34,877 nucleotides of DNA from Melioribacteraceae bacterium (lineage in GTDB: Bacteria > Bacteroidota > Ignavibacteria > Ignavibacteriales > Melioribacteraceae): contig JAIPBD010000032.1 of assembly GCA_021739765.1 (NCBI GenBank), positions 1-34,877 on the forward strand, written 5' to 3'. The number at the start of each line of letters is the position of its first letter. The first letter of the stretch is position 1. Under the pieces are notes generated by a model, which saw only the letters and a list, made by a program, of their open reading frames with translations, did no database searches and had not been told where the DNA came from. A program made the translations under genes and the position numbers. Positions 7,930 through 13,601 of the stretch are shown in pieces.

Positions 7930-8439
7930 ATGGAAAAAATAGCATTTAATGAATTACTGCTTAACACCGCATTTGCATGCATGTCGTGTGATGGTGATAT
8001 TGATGAACGTGAGGTTAAATTATTAATTAAACTTGAGAGTGATGAGCACATTTTTGGAGTGAGTAATATTGAAGGAAAACTGAACGAACTAATCAAATCG
8101 ATTAATGAGAAAGGTGATAAATTTTTCAAACATTACTTTCGGAATCTGTCAAATTCTAATCTAAGTAAAGAACAAGAATTGTTGCTAATCGACACGGCAA
8201 TAAGGACTATTGAAGCAGATGAAGTTGTTGAGTACAGTGAAATGAAATTCTTTAAAATCATTCGCTCAAAGTTAAAATCTACAAACAAAGAAATTTTGGA
8301 TAAAATCCCAGAAATTGAGGAGTATCTGGAACGTGATATCATATCCCAAAGTTATATTGAAAAGTTAACAAGCGATTATTTCGAGAGTTGCACTTTACCA
8401 AAATTTAATTCTATCGAGTCCATAAAAACGGGAGTGTAA
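7930..8439 (+). CDS. TerB-like protein, last gene of the Hsp70 operon
   Basis: A 169-residue helical protein. It carries the paired acidic signature of TerB-like (TerB/DjlA N-terminal type) domains: ACMSCDGDIDEREV near residue 16-29 and IEADEVVEYSEMKFF near 94-108. These acidic helices bind metal or act as interaction modules in the tellurite/stress-response families. The start ATG has AGGAG about 7 nt upstream and lies 8 nt after the kinase-AAA stop. TerB-like domains are known to occur in predicted membrane-associated stress complexes, matching this operon. The stop is 3 nt before a possible IS end (8443), so the last few residues may have been altered by an insertion. Confidence 0.8.
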   Translation: MEKIAFNELLLNTAFACMSCDGDIDEREVKLLIKLESDEHIFGVSNIEGKLNELIKSINEKGDKFFKHYFRNLSNSNLSKEQELLLIDTAIRTIEADEVVEYSEMKFFKIIRSKLKSTNKEILDKIPEIEEYLERDIISQSYIEKLTSDYFESCTLPKFNSIESIKTGV

Positions 8440-8442
8440 AAT

Positions 8443-8455
8443 AGACTGTGTAAAT
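8443..8455 (-). mobile_element. Possible end of an IS256-type element
   Basis: AGACTGTGTAAAT (minus-strand reading ATTTACACAGTCT) looks like the terminal inverted repeat ends of IS256-family elements. It starts 3 nt after the TerB-like stop codon. Only one end is seen and no transposase is left, so this is a hint only. Confidence 0.2.
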
Positions 8456-8636
8456 GGTTTCATCCCTATCATGGTAGTGAAGCGCTCAAGGACAAAACGC
8501 TTTTGTAGATCGAACTTTTTCTTTGTTATGTAAAACCAGGCGGGAATGGATATCCTTCGTTGAGCCGAAATAATATCTGTTGTGGGAAACACTATGAAGT
8601 ATATATGTATAAAACATTTCAAATTCTTTAAAACTA

Positions 8637-8660
8637 AAAACCCGACAATTGCCGGGTTTT
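8637..8660 (+). terminator. Bidirectional-looking intrinsic terminator
   Basis: AAAACCCG (8637-8644) pairs perfectly with CGGGTTTT (8653-8660). The T-run and ATTT follow on the plus strand, and a T-run follows the stem on the minus strand too. It lies about 200 nt after the TerB-like stop and could end the Hsp70 operon transcript. Confidence 0.55.
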
Positions 8661-8772
8661 ATTTCTGCGGAGAGTCAGGGATTCCGCACAGCGTCCTTTG
8701 GAGAACCACGGGATAGCTCACACCATCAACGGTTTTCTAAATGGAATTGATTGTTAATACGGCTTCGTGAAA

Positions 8773-8880
8773 TTATATAATTCCTTGTTGCTTTAGCCAA
8801 TTCCTTCCTTCAAGTGATTTGAAAAACATCGCTCTTCGATAGGCTTCACTATCATGACGGCTGAGAAAATTGACGAATTG
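8773..8880 (-). pseudogene. 3' remnant of an unidentified gene
   Basis: Read on the minus strand, the segment gives 35 protein-like residues ending in a stop: it contains FLSRHDSEAYRRAMFF and EGRNWLKQQGII. The composition looks like real coding sequence, but the frame has no start and runs directly into repeat copy 2 at about 8883, as if the rest had been replaced or deleted. The family is not recognised. Confidence 0.3.
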
Positions 8881-8882
8881 AC

Positions 8883-8955
8883 GGACAACCGAGGATATTG
8901 CAAAACCTTCGAGGTCTGAGTATTAACATTATCACCAAGACCTCGAAGGTTTATC
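8883..8955 (+). repeat. Structured intergenic repeat, copy 2 (hairpin III only)
   Basis: Contains GACAACCGAGGATATTG followed by a 15-bp perfect stem AAACCTTCGAGGTCT (8903-8917) with 8938-8952 and a 20-nt loop. It is the right-hand end of copies 1 and 3 without hairpins I and II. Confidence 0.75.
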
Positions 8956-8980
8956 ATTCGAATTTATAAGGAATTTACTC

Positions 8981-9223
8981 GGCGGGCAAAGACCATTCTT
9001 TGCCCTTGGAATAGTTGGAGTGGTATAGATACTGTGGGAGATTCAGAAAAAGATAGCCCCCTACTGCGGGGCATCGAGTTTAAATATTATTTGTAAGGTC
9101 GTGACACCCGGGGCAGGTGTGCCGAATTTATGTTGTCAAAGCATGGGCATTGACAACCGAGGATATTGCAAAACCTTCGAGGTCTGAGTATTAACATTAA
9201 CACCAAGACCTCGAAGGTTTATC
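8981..9223 (+). repeat. Structured intergenic repeat, copy 3 (hairpins I, II and III)
   Basis: Hairpin I is GGGCAAAGA (8984-8992) with 8997-9005. Hairpin II is a mismatched version at about 9132-9157. Hairpin III has a 15-bp stem (9171-9185 with 9206-9220). The middle carries a different segment of roughly 35 nt (about 9078-9115, containing GTGACACCCGGGGCAGG) than copies 4 and 5. It has the same orientation as copy 1. Confidence 0.8.
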
Positions 9224-9290
9224 ATTACTTTGTTGTCAAGGCATCAAGTTCAAATTTTATTTTTAAGACCGTGTCAGCCGAGGATAAGAA

Positions 9291-9458
9291 CTTTTTCTCG
9301 GAGGGCAAAGACCATTCTTTGCCCTTGGAATAGTTGGGGTGGAATAGATACTGTGGGAGATTCAGAAAAAGATAGTTCCGTACGGCGGGAGCATTGAGTT
9401 CTAAACATAGAAGTGTGCCGAGTTTATGTTGTCAAAGCATGGGCTTTGACAACCGAGG
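9291..9458 (+). repeat. Structured intergenic repeat, copy 4; left bracket of the toxin-antitoxin pair
   Basis: A 168-nt unit beginning CTTTTTCT and ending ACAACCGAGG, with perfect hairpin I and perfect hairpin II (GTTGTCAAAGC, loop ATGG, GCTTTGACAAC). It differs from copy 5 (10232-10399) at three positions that I can find. Hairpin III is absent. Confidence 0.85.
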
Positions 9459-9562
9459 AAAAGAGATGCGGGACAGGTTGGGGCGCCGCTTTTCGGCAAC
9501 GCCTACTTGCTACAAGTCAAGTTATTGAATTTTATTGTATATCTTCATAATATACGGTTGCT

Positions 9563-9880
9563 ATGGAAAAAATAATTGATAAATGTGTAGGTTTTCAGTG
9601 GGATAAAGGAAATTCAGAGAAAAACTGGGAAGCACATAAAGTATTAAAATCCGAATGTGAACAAACATTTTTTAATAAACCATTATTAATAATAGACTCA
9701 AAAAAGCAGACAGTCAAAGAGAAAAGATGGTATTTACTTGGCAGATCGGATTTAGATAGAAAACTATTCATCGTCTTTACAATAAGAAAAAATTTAATCA
9801 GAATTATATCGGCAAGAGATATGAGCAAAAAAGAAAGAGGAAAATATAATGAAGAAATTGAAAAAGATACCGAAATTTAA
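9563..9880 (+). CDS. brnT: BrnT-family (DUF497) toxin of a type II toxin-antitoxin pair
   Basis: A 105-residue protein with BrnT family features in order: FQWDKGNSEKNWEAHKV (F-x-WD...N...H), an acidic/aromatic middle, EKRWYLLGRSD, a beta strand KLFIVFTIR, and the family's closing RIISARDMSKKERGKY. BrnT proteins are RelE-fold ribonucleases that inhibit translation until bound by their antitoxin. The usual KH of the family's N-terminal motif is AH here. The antitoxin gene starts 32 nt before this one's stop, the normal toxin-first order. The module stands between two nearly identical 168-nt repeats. The start is ATG 9563; I see no TAnnTTTG promoter in front. Confidence 0.88.
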   Translation: MEKIIDKCVGFQWDKGNSEKNWEAHKVLKSECEQTFFNKPLLIIDSKKQTVKEKRWYLLGRSDLDRKLFIVFTIRKNLIRIISARDMSKKERGKYNEEIEKDTEI

Positions 9881-10127
9881 GACAGAAGATGAAGAAAGAA
9901 ACTTTTGGTCCAAGTCTGATTCAACTGACTATTTAGATTGGGAGAATTCAAAAAAAGAAACTTTCCCAAAATTAAAGCCATCAACAAAAACTATTTCACT
10001 CCGTCTCCCAGAATCAATGTTAGATGAGTTGAAATCCTTAGCAAATAAACGAGATGTCCCATATCAGTCGTTGATAAAAATAATGTTGAAAGAGAGAATT
10101 GATCGAGAATTTAGGATTACTCAATAA
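9849..10127 (+). CDS. brnA: BrnA/CopG-type antitoxin
   Basis: A 92-residue protein. The N-terminal half, with IPKFKTEDEERNFWSKSD-type residues, is the toxin-binding segment common in antitoxins paired with DUF497 toxins. The C-terminal half is a ribbon-helix-helix DNA-binding domain (TISLRLPESMLDELKSLA, then KRDVPYQSLIKIMLKE). Such antitoxins bind the toxin and repress their own promoter. It overlaps the toxin gene by 32 nt. It is placed in the CopG/BrnA group by motif; the exact subfamily is not certain. Confidence 0.87.
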   Translation: MKKLKKIPKFKTEDEERNFWSKSDSTDYLDWENSKKETFPKLKPSTKTISLRLPESMLDELKSLANKRDVPYQSLIKIMLKERIDREFRITQ

Positions 10128-10409
10128 TAAAGGTCGCATATAACCTCTATTAAAGGTAGACTGTCAAGCAAAAAATAGATATCCCCGCCGATTTTTTTGT
10201 AAAAAATCAGAAAAATATTATTTTATCTGGTCTTTTTCTTGGAGGGCAAAGACCATTCTTTGCCCTTGGAATAGTTGGGGTGGAATAGATACTGTGGGAG
10301 ATTCAGAAAAAGATAGTTCCGCACGGCGGGAGCATTGAGTTCTAAACATAGAAGTGTGCCGAGTTTATGTTGTCAAAGCGTGGGCTTTGACAACCGAGGC
10401 CGTATAATC
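10128..10409. other. Interval between antitoxin and mazG
   Basis: It holds an AT-only 8-bp hairpin GATTTTTT/AAAAAATC (10190-10197, 10201-10208) that could weakly end the toxin-antitoxin transcript, and repeat copy 5. No gene is visible. mazG arrives from the other strand with its stop at 10410, only 10 nt from the repeat. Confidence 0.6.
10232..10399 (+). repeat. Structured intergenic repeat, copy 5; right bracket of the toxin-antitoxin pair
   Basis: The same 168-nt unit as copy 4 in direct orientation with three visible differences (C/T at about the tenth base, T/C in the middle, A/G in the loop of hairpin II). Hairpins I and II are both perfect. It may also act as a terminator between the converging antitoxin and mazG genes. 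Confidence 0.85.
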
Positions 10410-11171
10410 TCACACTTTGGATTTACTTTCTTCCCAATATTTATCCATTTCTTCAAGGTTCGAATCAGTAATAGCTTTTCCTTTTTCTCTTAATCTATCT
10501 TCGATATATGTGAACCGTTTAATAAATTTTTCATTTGTTAATCGCAGAGCGGATTCGGGAGAGACTTTTACAAAACGGCAATAATTAGCGATCGAAAAAA
10601 GCAAATCACCAATTTCGGCTTCAAGATTTGGATTATTTTCGTCATGAGATAATTCTTCAATTTCGTCAAGTTCTTCTTTTACTTTTTTCCAAACATCTTC
10701 CTTATTTTCCCAGTCAAAACCAACCTTCGCGGCTTTTTGCTGCAGCCGGAACGCTCTATTTAATCCCGGCAAGTTTTTAGGTACACCTTCAACAACCGAT
10801 GTTCTTCCTTCCTGGAGTTTTATTTTTTCCCAATTCATTTCGATATCTTTATTTCCATTTACGACAGTATCACCGAAAACATGGGGATGCCGACGAATCA
10901 ATTTTTCGGTAATACCGCTTATTACATCCTCAATGGAAAAATGTCCTTCATCCTCGGCAATTTTAGAATGAAAAACTACATGGAGCAGCAGATCGCCTAA
11001 TTCCTTTTTTAATTCATCAAAATCTTTATCATCAATTGCTTCGATTACTTCATAAGCTTCCTCTAATGTAGCGTCTTTAATGGAATCGTTAGTTTGTTCG
11101 CGGTCCCAAGGACATTCGACCCGCAGTCTATTCATTATTTCAATAAGTTCTGCAAATTTTTCTTTCGGCAT
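10410..11171 (-). CDS. mazG: Nucleoside triphosphate pyrophosphohydrolase MazG
   Basis: A 253-residue protein with two MazG domains, close to the E. coli length (263). The first has ECPWDREQT, EEAYEVIEAID and ELGDLLLHVVFHSKI; the second has VGFDWEN, KEELDEIEEL and EIGDLLFSIANYCRF. The E-x-x-E and E-x-x-D helices bind Mg2+. The enzyme hydrolyses non-canonical and regular NTPs to NMP and pyrophosphate, clearing damaged nucleotides, and in E. coli lowers ppGpp. The ATG at 11171 has AGGGAAATT in front. It stands alone, divergent from the ridA-like gene. Confidence 0.96.
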   Translation of the reverse strand: MPKEKFAELIEIMNRLRVECPWDREQTNDSIKDATLEEAYEVIEAIDDKDFDELKKELGDLLLHVVFHSKIAEDEGHFSIEDVISGITEKLIRRHPHVFGDTVVNGNKDIEMNWEKIKLQEGRTSVVEGVPKNLPGLNRAFRLQQKAAKVGFDWENKEDVWKKVKEELDEIEELSHDENNPNLEAEIGDLLFSIANYCRFVKVSPESALRLTNEKFIKRFTYIEDRLREKGKAITDSNLEEMDKYWEESKSKV

Positions 11172-11184
11172 AATTTCCCTAATT

Positions 11185-11192
11185 CAAAAGTA
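11185..11192 (-). promoter_or_regulatory. TAnnTTTG box upstream of mazG
   Basis: TACTTTTG on the minus strand lies 13 nt before the mazG ATG. No TTTG is seen at the expected upstream distance and the leader would be very short, so this is a weak candidate. Confidence 0.25.
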
Positions 11193-11319
11193 AAGTCGAA
11201 ACATAATATTTAATGAATTGTAATACCATAACGGGGAAAATGAAGTCAGAACTAAACTGAACCATCTTGAATCGAGGATGAGCAAAGGATATGTTATTTT
11301 ATTATTCTCATTAAACAAG

Positions 11320-11327
11320 TATATTTG
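11320..11327 (+). promoter_or_regulatory. TAnnTTTG box upstream of the ridA-like gene
   Basis: TATATTTG lies 22 nt before the ATG at 11350 in the divergent mazG/ridA interval (11172-11349). No clear -33 TTTG is visible. Confidence 0.4.
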
Positions 11328-11349
11328 TGCTTAATTAAAGAAGATAGCT

Positions 11350-11811
11350 ATGCAAATTGAAGAAAAATTAAAAGAATTGGGACATCAATTACCGGAAATT
11401 GCCAAACCGCTGGCATCCTACATACCCGCAACGGTGGTTGATGGATTTGTGTATACCTCGGGGCAAGTTCCTATTTTGAAGGGAGAGTTAATATACAAAG
11501 GTAAAGTTGGTTCGGATTTAACTCTGAACGAGGGTCAGATGGCCGCGCAAATGTGTATATTAAATTGTTTGGCCGCGATTAAGGGTGAAATCGGTGATCT
11601 TGATAAAATCGAACGAATCGTGAAACTTACCGTTTTTGTACAAAGCGCCGAAGGATTTACTGATCAACCAAAAGTTGCCAACGGAGCTTCGGATTTACTA
11701 CAGCAAGTTTTTGGCGACGCGGGTAAACATGCCAGAAGCGCGGTTGGTGTAATTCATTTACCGATTGGTTCTGCTGTTGAAATTGAAATGATTGCAAAAA
11801 TTAGGGCTTAG
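11350..11811 (+). CDS. RidA (YjgF/YER057c/UK114) family protein
   Basis: A 153-residue protein of the long RidA subgroup (about 150 residues against about 128 for canonical RidA). It shows GFVYTSGQVPI near residue 31-41, the central NCLAAIKGEIGDLDKIERIVKLTVFV, and the C-terminal ARSAVGVIHLPIGSAVEIEMIAKI. Canonical RidA deaminates reactive enamine/imine intermediates using an arginine in the R-S-A-V-G segment, which is present (HARSAVGV). The subgroup's substrate is unsettled, so no symbol is given. It is followed 8 nt later by panD and probably co-transcribed with it. Confidence 0.92.
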   Translation: MQIEEKLKELGHQLPEIAKPLASYIPATVVDGFVYTSGQVPILKGELIYKGKVGSDLTLNEGQMAAQMCILNCLAAIKGEIGDLDKIERIVKLTVFVQSAEGFTDQPKVANGASDLLQQVFGDAGKHARSAVGVIHLPIGSAVEIEMIAKIRA

Positions 11812-11819
11812 ATTGAAAT

Positions 11820-12176
11820 ATGATACGCGAGATGTTTAAATCAAAAATTCACAGAGCGAAAATTACCGAAGCAAACCTGTTTTATGAGGGTAGTTTGACT
11901 GTTGATGAAGAATTATTGGAAAAATCCAATATTTTGGTTCATGAGAAGGTTCAAGTAGTAAATATTAATAACGGTGCACGTTTCGAAACTTATACTATAT
12001 TGGGAGAACGTGGGAGTGGGGTTATCGGATTAAACGGAGCCGCCGCAAGATTAGGTGCCGTGGGCGATGAAGTAATTATTATCACTTATACACAATTGAA
12101 TGAAGATGAAGCGAAACTCCACAAACCAATTGTTGTGCATGTCGATGATAAAAACAAGATTAAAAATATTACTTAA
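11820..12176 (+). CDS. panD: Aspartate 1-decarboxylase
   Basis: A 118-residue protein matching PanD over its full length. It makes beta-alanine from L-aspartate for pantothenate and coenzyme A. The proenzyme self-cleaves between Gly24 and Ser25, turning the serine into the pyruvoyl cofactor; YEGSLTVD here places S25 exactly. Also seen are [12 protein letters not shown] at the start, [16 protein letters not shown] (about 62-77, holding the catalytic pocket), and GDEVIIITY. The start ATG 11820 gives the canonical N-terminus. The other pantothenate genes are not in the window. Confidence 0.97.
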   Translation: MIREMFKSKIHRAKITEANLFYEGSLTVDEELLEKSNILVHEKVQVVNINNGARFETYTILGERGSGVIGLNGAAARLGAVGDEVIIITYTQLNEDEAKLHKPIVVHVDDKNKIKNIT

Positions 12177-12218
12177 AATTAACCAAGTCATAATCAAATT
12201 CACGAAAGGTGGATTAGA

Positions 12219-12713
12219 ATGAAAAAGATATTTGTGATTCTATTACTTTCAACTGTAACCGTTTTGGGTCAGTTTAAAGACAGTAAAGATAATGAGTTAG
12301 ATATCGCCGGCAGTATTTTGCGTCCAGCATCACCTTCATTTTTGTTCGGATTAATCGATCCGGGTAAATTAAGCGTGAATCATTCCGTTTCACTTTCTTA
12401 TGGCGCATCAGGAAATAACGGAATGGCATTGAGTGTCTATACCAACACAATCAACTATGATTTTTCAAATAAATTGAATTTAGAAGTTGAAACCAGTATG
12501 GTTAATAGCCCGTATAATTCTTTCGGAGATGATTTTACAAGCCAGATTAACGGGATATATTTATCGAAGGCGCGTTTAAATTATAGTCCGAGTGAGAATA
12601 CCAGAATCACAATTCAATATAATAATAGTCCTTTTGGATACGGCAGATATGGTTATAACGGATATCGTGGATACAACCGGGGATACAGAAATGGATTTTT
12701 CGATTGGGATTGA
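12219..12713 (+). CDS. Small secreted, outer-membrane-like protein with Tyr/Gly/Arg-rich tail
   Basis: A 164-residue protein. It has a signal peptide (residues 1-17, ending VLG before QFKD), then alternating hydrophobic/polar strands typical of outer-membrane or periplasmic beta proteins (VSLSYGAS, MALSVYTNTINYDF, LNLEVETSMV). The last about 28 residues are a low-complexity GYGRYGYNGYRGYNRGYRN tail. It has a good ribosome binding site (AAAGGTGG) 6 nt before the ATG. The family is not recognised. It precedes the LytR_C protein with a 28-nt gap and may share a transcript with panD upstream. Confidence 0.8.
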   Translation: MKKIFVILLLSTVTVLGQFKDSKDNELDIAGSILRPASPSFLFGLIDPGKLSVNHSVSLSYGASGNNGMALSVYTNTINYDFSNKLNLEVETSMVNSPYNSFGDDFTSQINGIYLSKARLNYSPSENTRITIQYNNSPFGYGRYGYNGYRGYNRGYRNGFFDWD

Positions 12714-12741
12714 TTTAATTAAAGTGATAATAAAAGACTGA

Positions 12742-13212
12742 TTGGCTTCTAAAACTACAAATACTTCGAAGAATAGCACGATTCGTAACCTTTTTCTGAA
12801 TGTTATTATTTTCTTGCTTGCCTCTTTAATAATTTATTTATCTTTCTCAATTTATATCAAATTAAGCGGTAAGGAATCGGTAAATCTTCCTCCGAAAGAA
12901 TATAAAACTCCATCCGAAATTATCCAGGCAGAAGTGTTAAACGGTTGTGGAGTTACCGGAATTGCGGATCGTTTTACCGATTATCTTAGAAACAAAGGCG
13001 TTGATATTGTAAATACCGATAATTATTACAGGTTCGATATTTCAAAATCGATGGTGATTGATCGAACCGGCAGAATGGCAAATGCTTATGAAGTCGCGAA
13101 AGTATTAGGCATAAGCGAAAAAAATGTAGTTCAACTTATAAATGAAGATTATTTTCTGGATGTTTCTGTTGTTATCGGAAAAGATTATCATAACTTAAAA
13201 CCAATAAAATAG
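12742..13212 (+). CDS. LytR C-terminal domain protein with one membrane anchor
   Basis: A 156-residue protein. It has a cytoplasmic N-terminus rich in Thr/Ser/Asn, one membrane segment (about 19-42, LFLNVIIFLLASLIIYLSFSI-type residues), then a periplasmic LytR_C-like domain with the diagnostic AEVLNGCGVTGIADRFTDYL and the closing DVSVVIGKDY. The function of stand-alone LytR_C proteins is not settled; the domain is associated with the cell envelope. The TTG start at 12742 directly follows an in-frame stop (12739-12741), so no longer form is possible. It is followed 8 nt later by rsfS; this linkage (LytR_C domain gene next to rsfS) also occurs elsewhere in bacteria. Confidence 0.82.
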   Translation: MASKTTNTSKNSTIRNLFLNVIIFLLASLIIYLSFSIYIKLSGKESVNLPPKEYKTPSEIIQAEVLNGCGVTGIADRFTDYLRNKGVDIVNTDNYYRFDISKSMVIDRTGRMANAYEVAKVLGISEKNVVQLINEDYFLDVSVVIGKDYHNLKPIK

Positions 13213-13220
13213 AGGTCGAT

Positions 13221-13601
13221 TTGGATTCAAAGGAATTCGTAGATATGATCACTGAGATCATACTTAGCAAAAAAGGTTCTGATATTAAAATTTTGGATAT
13301 GAAGGATGTATCGAGTATTGCTGATTATTTTATTATCTGTTCAGCGGATTCAGATACGCAGGTAAAAGCTATCGCCGATGAAGTTGATAGAAAACTTGCG
13401 AAACAAGGTATTAAATGTTATCACAAAGAAGGCCTTGTCGGTTTAAATTGGGCGCTGCTCGATTATGTGGATGTGGTGGTTCATATTTTTAGAACACCTT
13501 CGCGAGCTTATTACAATTTGGAAAAATTGTGGGGAGACGCGCCTGTAATTGAGGTTATCGATCAACTGGAACAAAAAAGTTTAGACGGAGAAAATGATTA
13601 A
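13221..13601 (+). CDS. rsfS: Ribosomal silencing factor RsfS
   Basis: A 126-residue protein matching the RsfS/Iojap/DUF143 family. Motifs are DIKILDMKDVSSIADYFIICSADSD, GLNWALLDYVDVVVHIF and RAYYNLEKLWGDAP (given here as separate short blocks of the family). RsfS binds uL14 on the large subunit and prevents subunit joining in starvation. The start is TTG 13221 with GAGG 5 nt upstream; it begins the protein at the normal family position. The stop TAA is immediately followed, in the same frame, by the GTG start of argS. Confidence 0.95.
   Translation: MDSKEFVDMITEIILSKKGSDIKILDMKDVSSIADYFIICSADSDTQVKAIADEVDRKLAKQGIKCYHKEGLVGLNWALLDYVDVVVHIFRTPSRAYYNLEKLWGDAPVIEVIDQLEQKSLDGEND

Larger units (their letters stand above)
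8440..9562. other. About 1.1 kb of non-coding debris between Hsp70 operon and toxin-antitoxin pair
   Basis: In order this stretch holds: a possible IS256-type end (AGACTGTGTAAAT, 8443-8455); a terminator (8637-8660); a short gene remnant on the minus strand (8773-8880); repeat copy 2 (8883-8955, hairpin III only); repeat copy 3 (8981-9223, all three hairpins); a degenerate fragment (9226-9290); repeat copy 4 (9291-9458); and a GC-rich hairpin region (9481-9503, GCCG/CGGC with loop CTTTT). No intact gene is visible on either strand. Confidence 0.7.

Noticed and set aside
8395-8622. 75-residue minus-strand frame as a transposase remnant
   Set aside because: It overlaps the TerB-like gene, and its residues show no transposase motif; only the 13-nt end-like sequence remains as a hint.
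8666-8750. Sequence TGCGGAGAGTCAGGGATTCC resembling the 3' end of a tRNA on the minus strand
   Set aside because: There is no GTTCGAATC T-loop, no matching acceptor strand 70-90 nt away and no anticodon arm. TGCGGA/TCCGCA forms its own small hairpin. It could be a worn attachment-site remnant, but I cannot support that.
431-10399. CRISPR array
   Set aside because: The repeats are long (70-240 nt), irregularly spaced over 10 kb and contain internal hairpins; there are no regular spacers and no cas genes.
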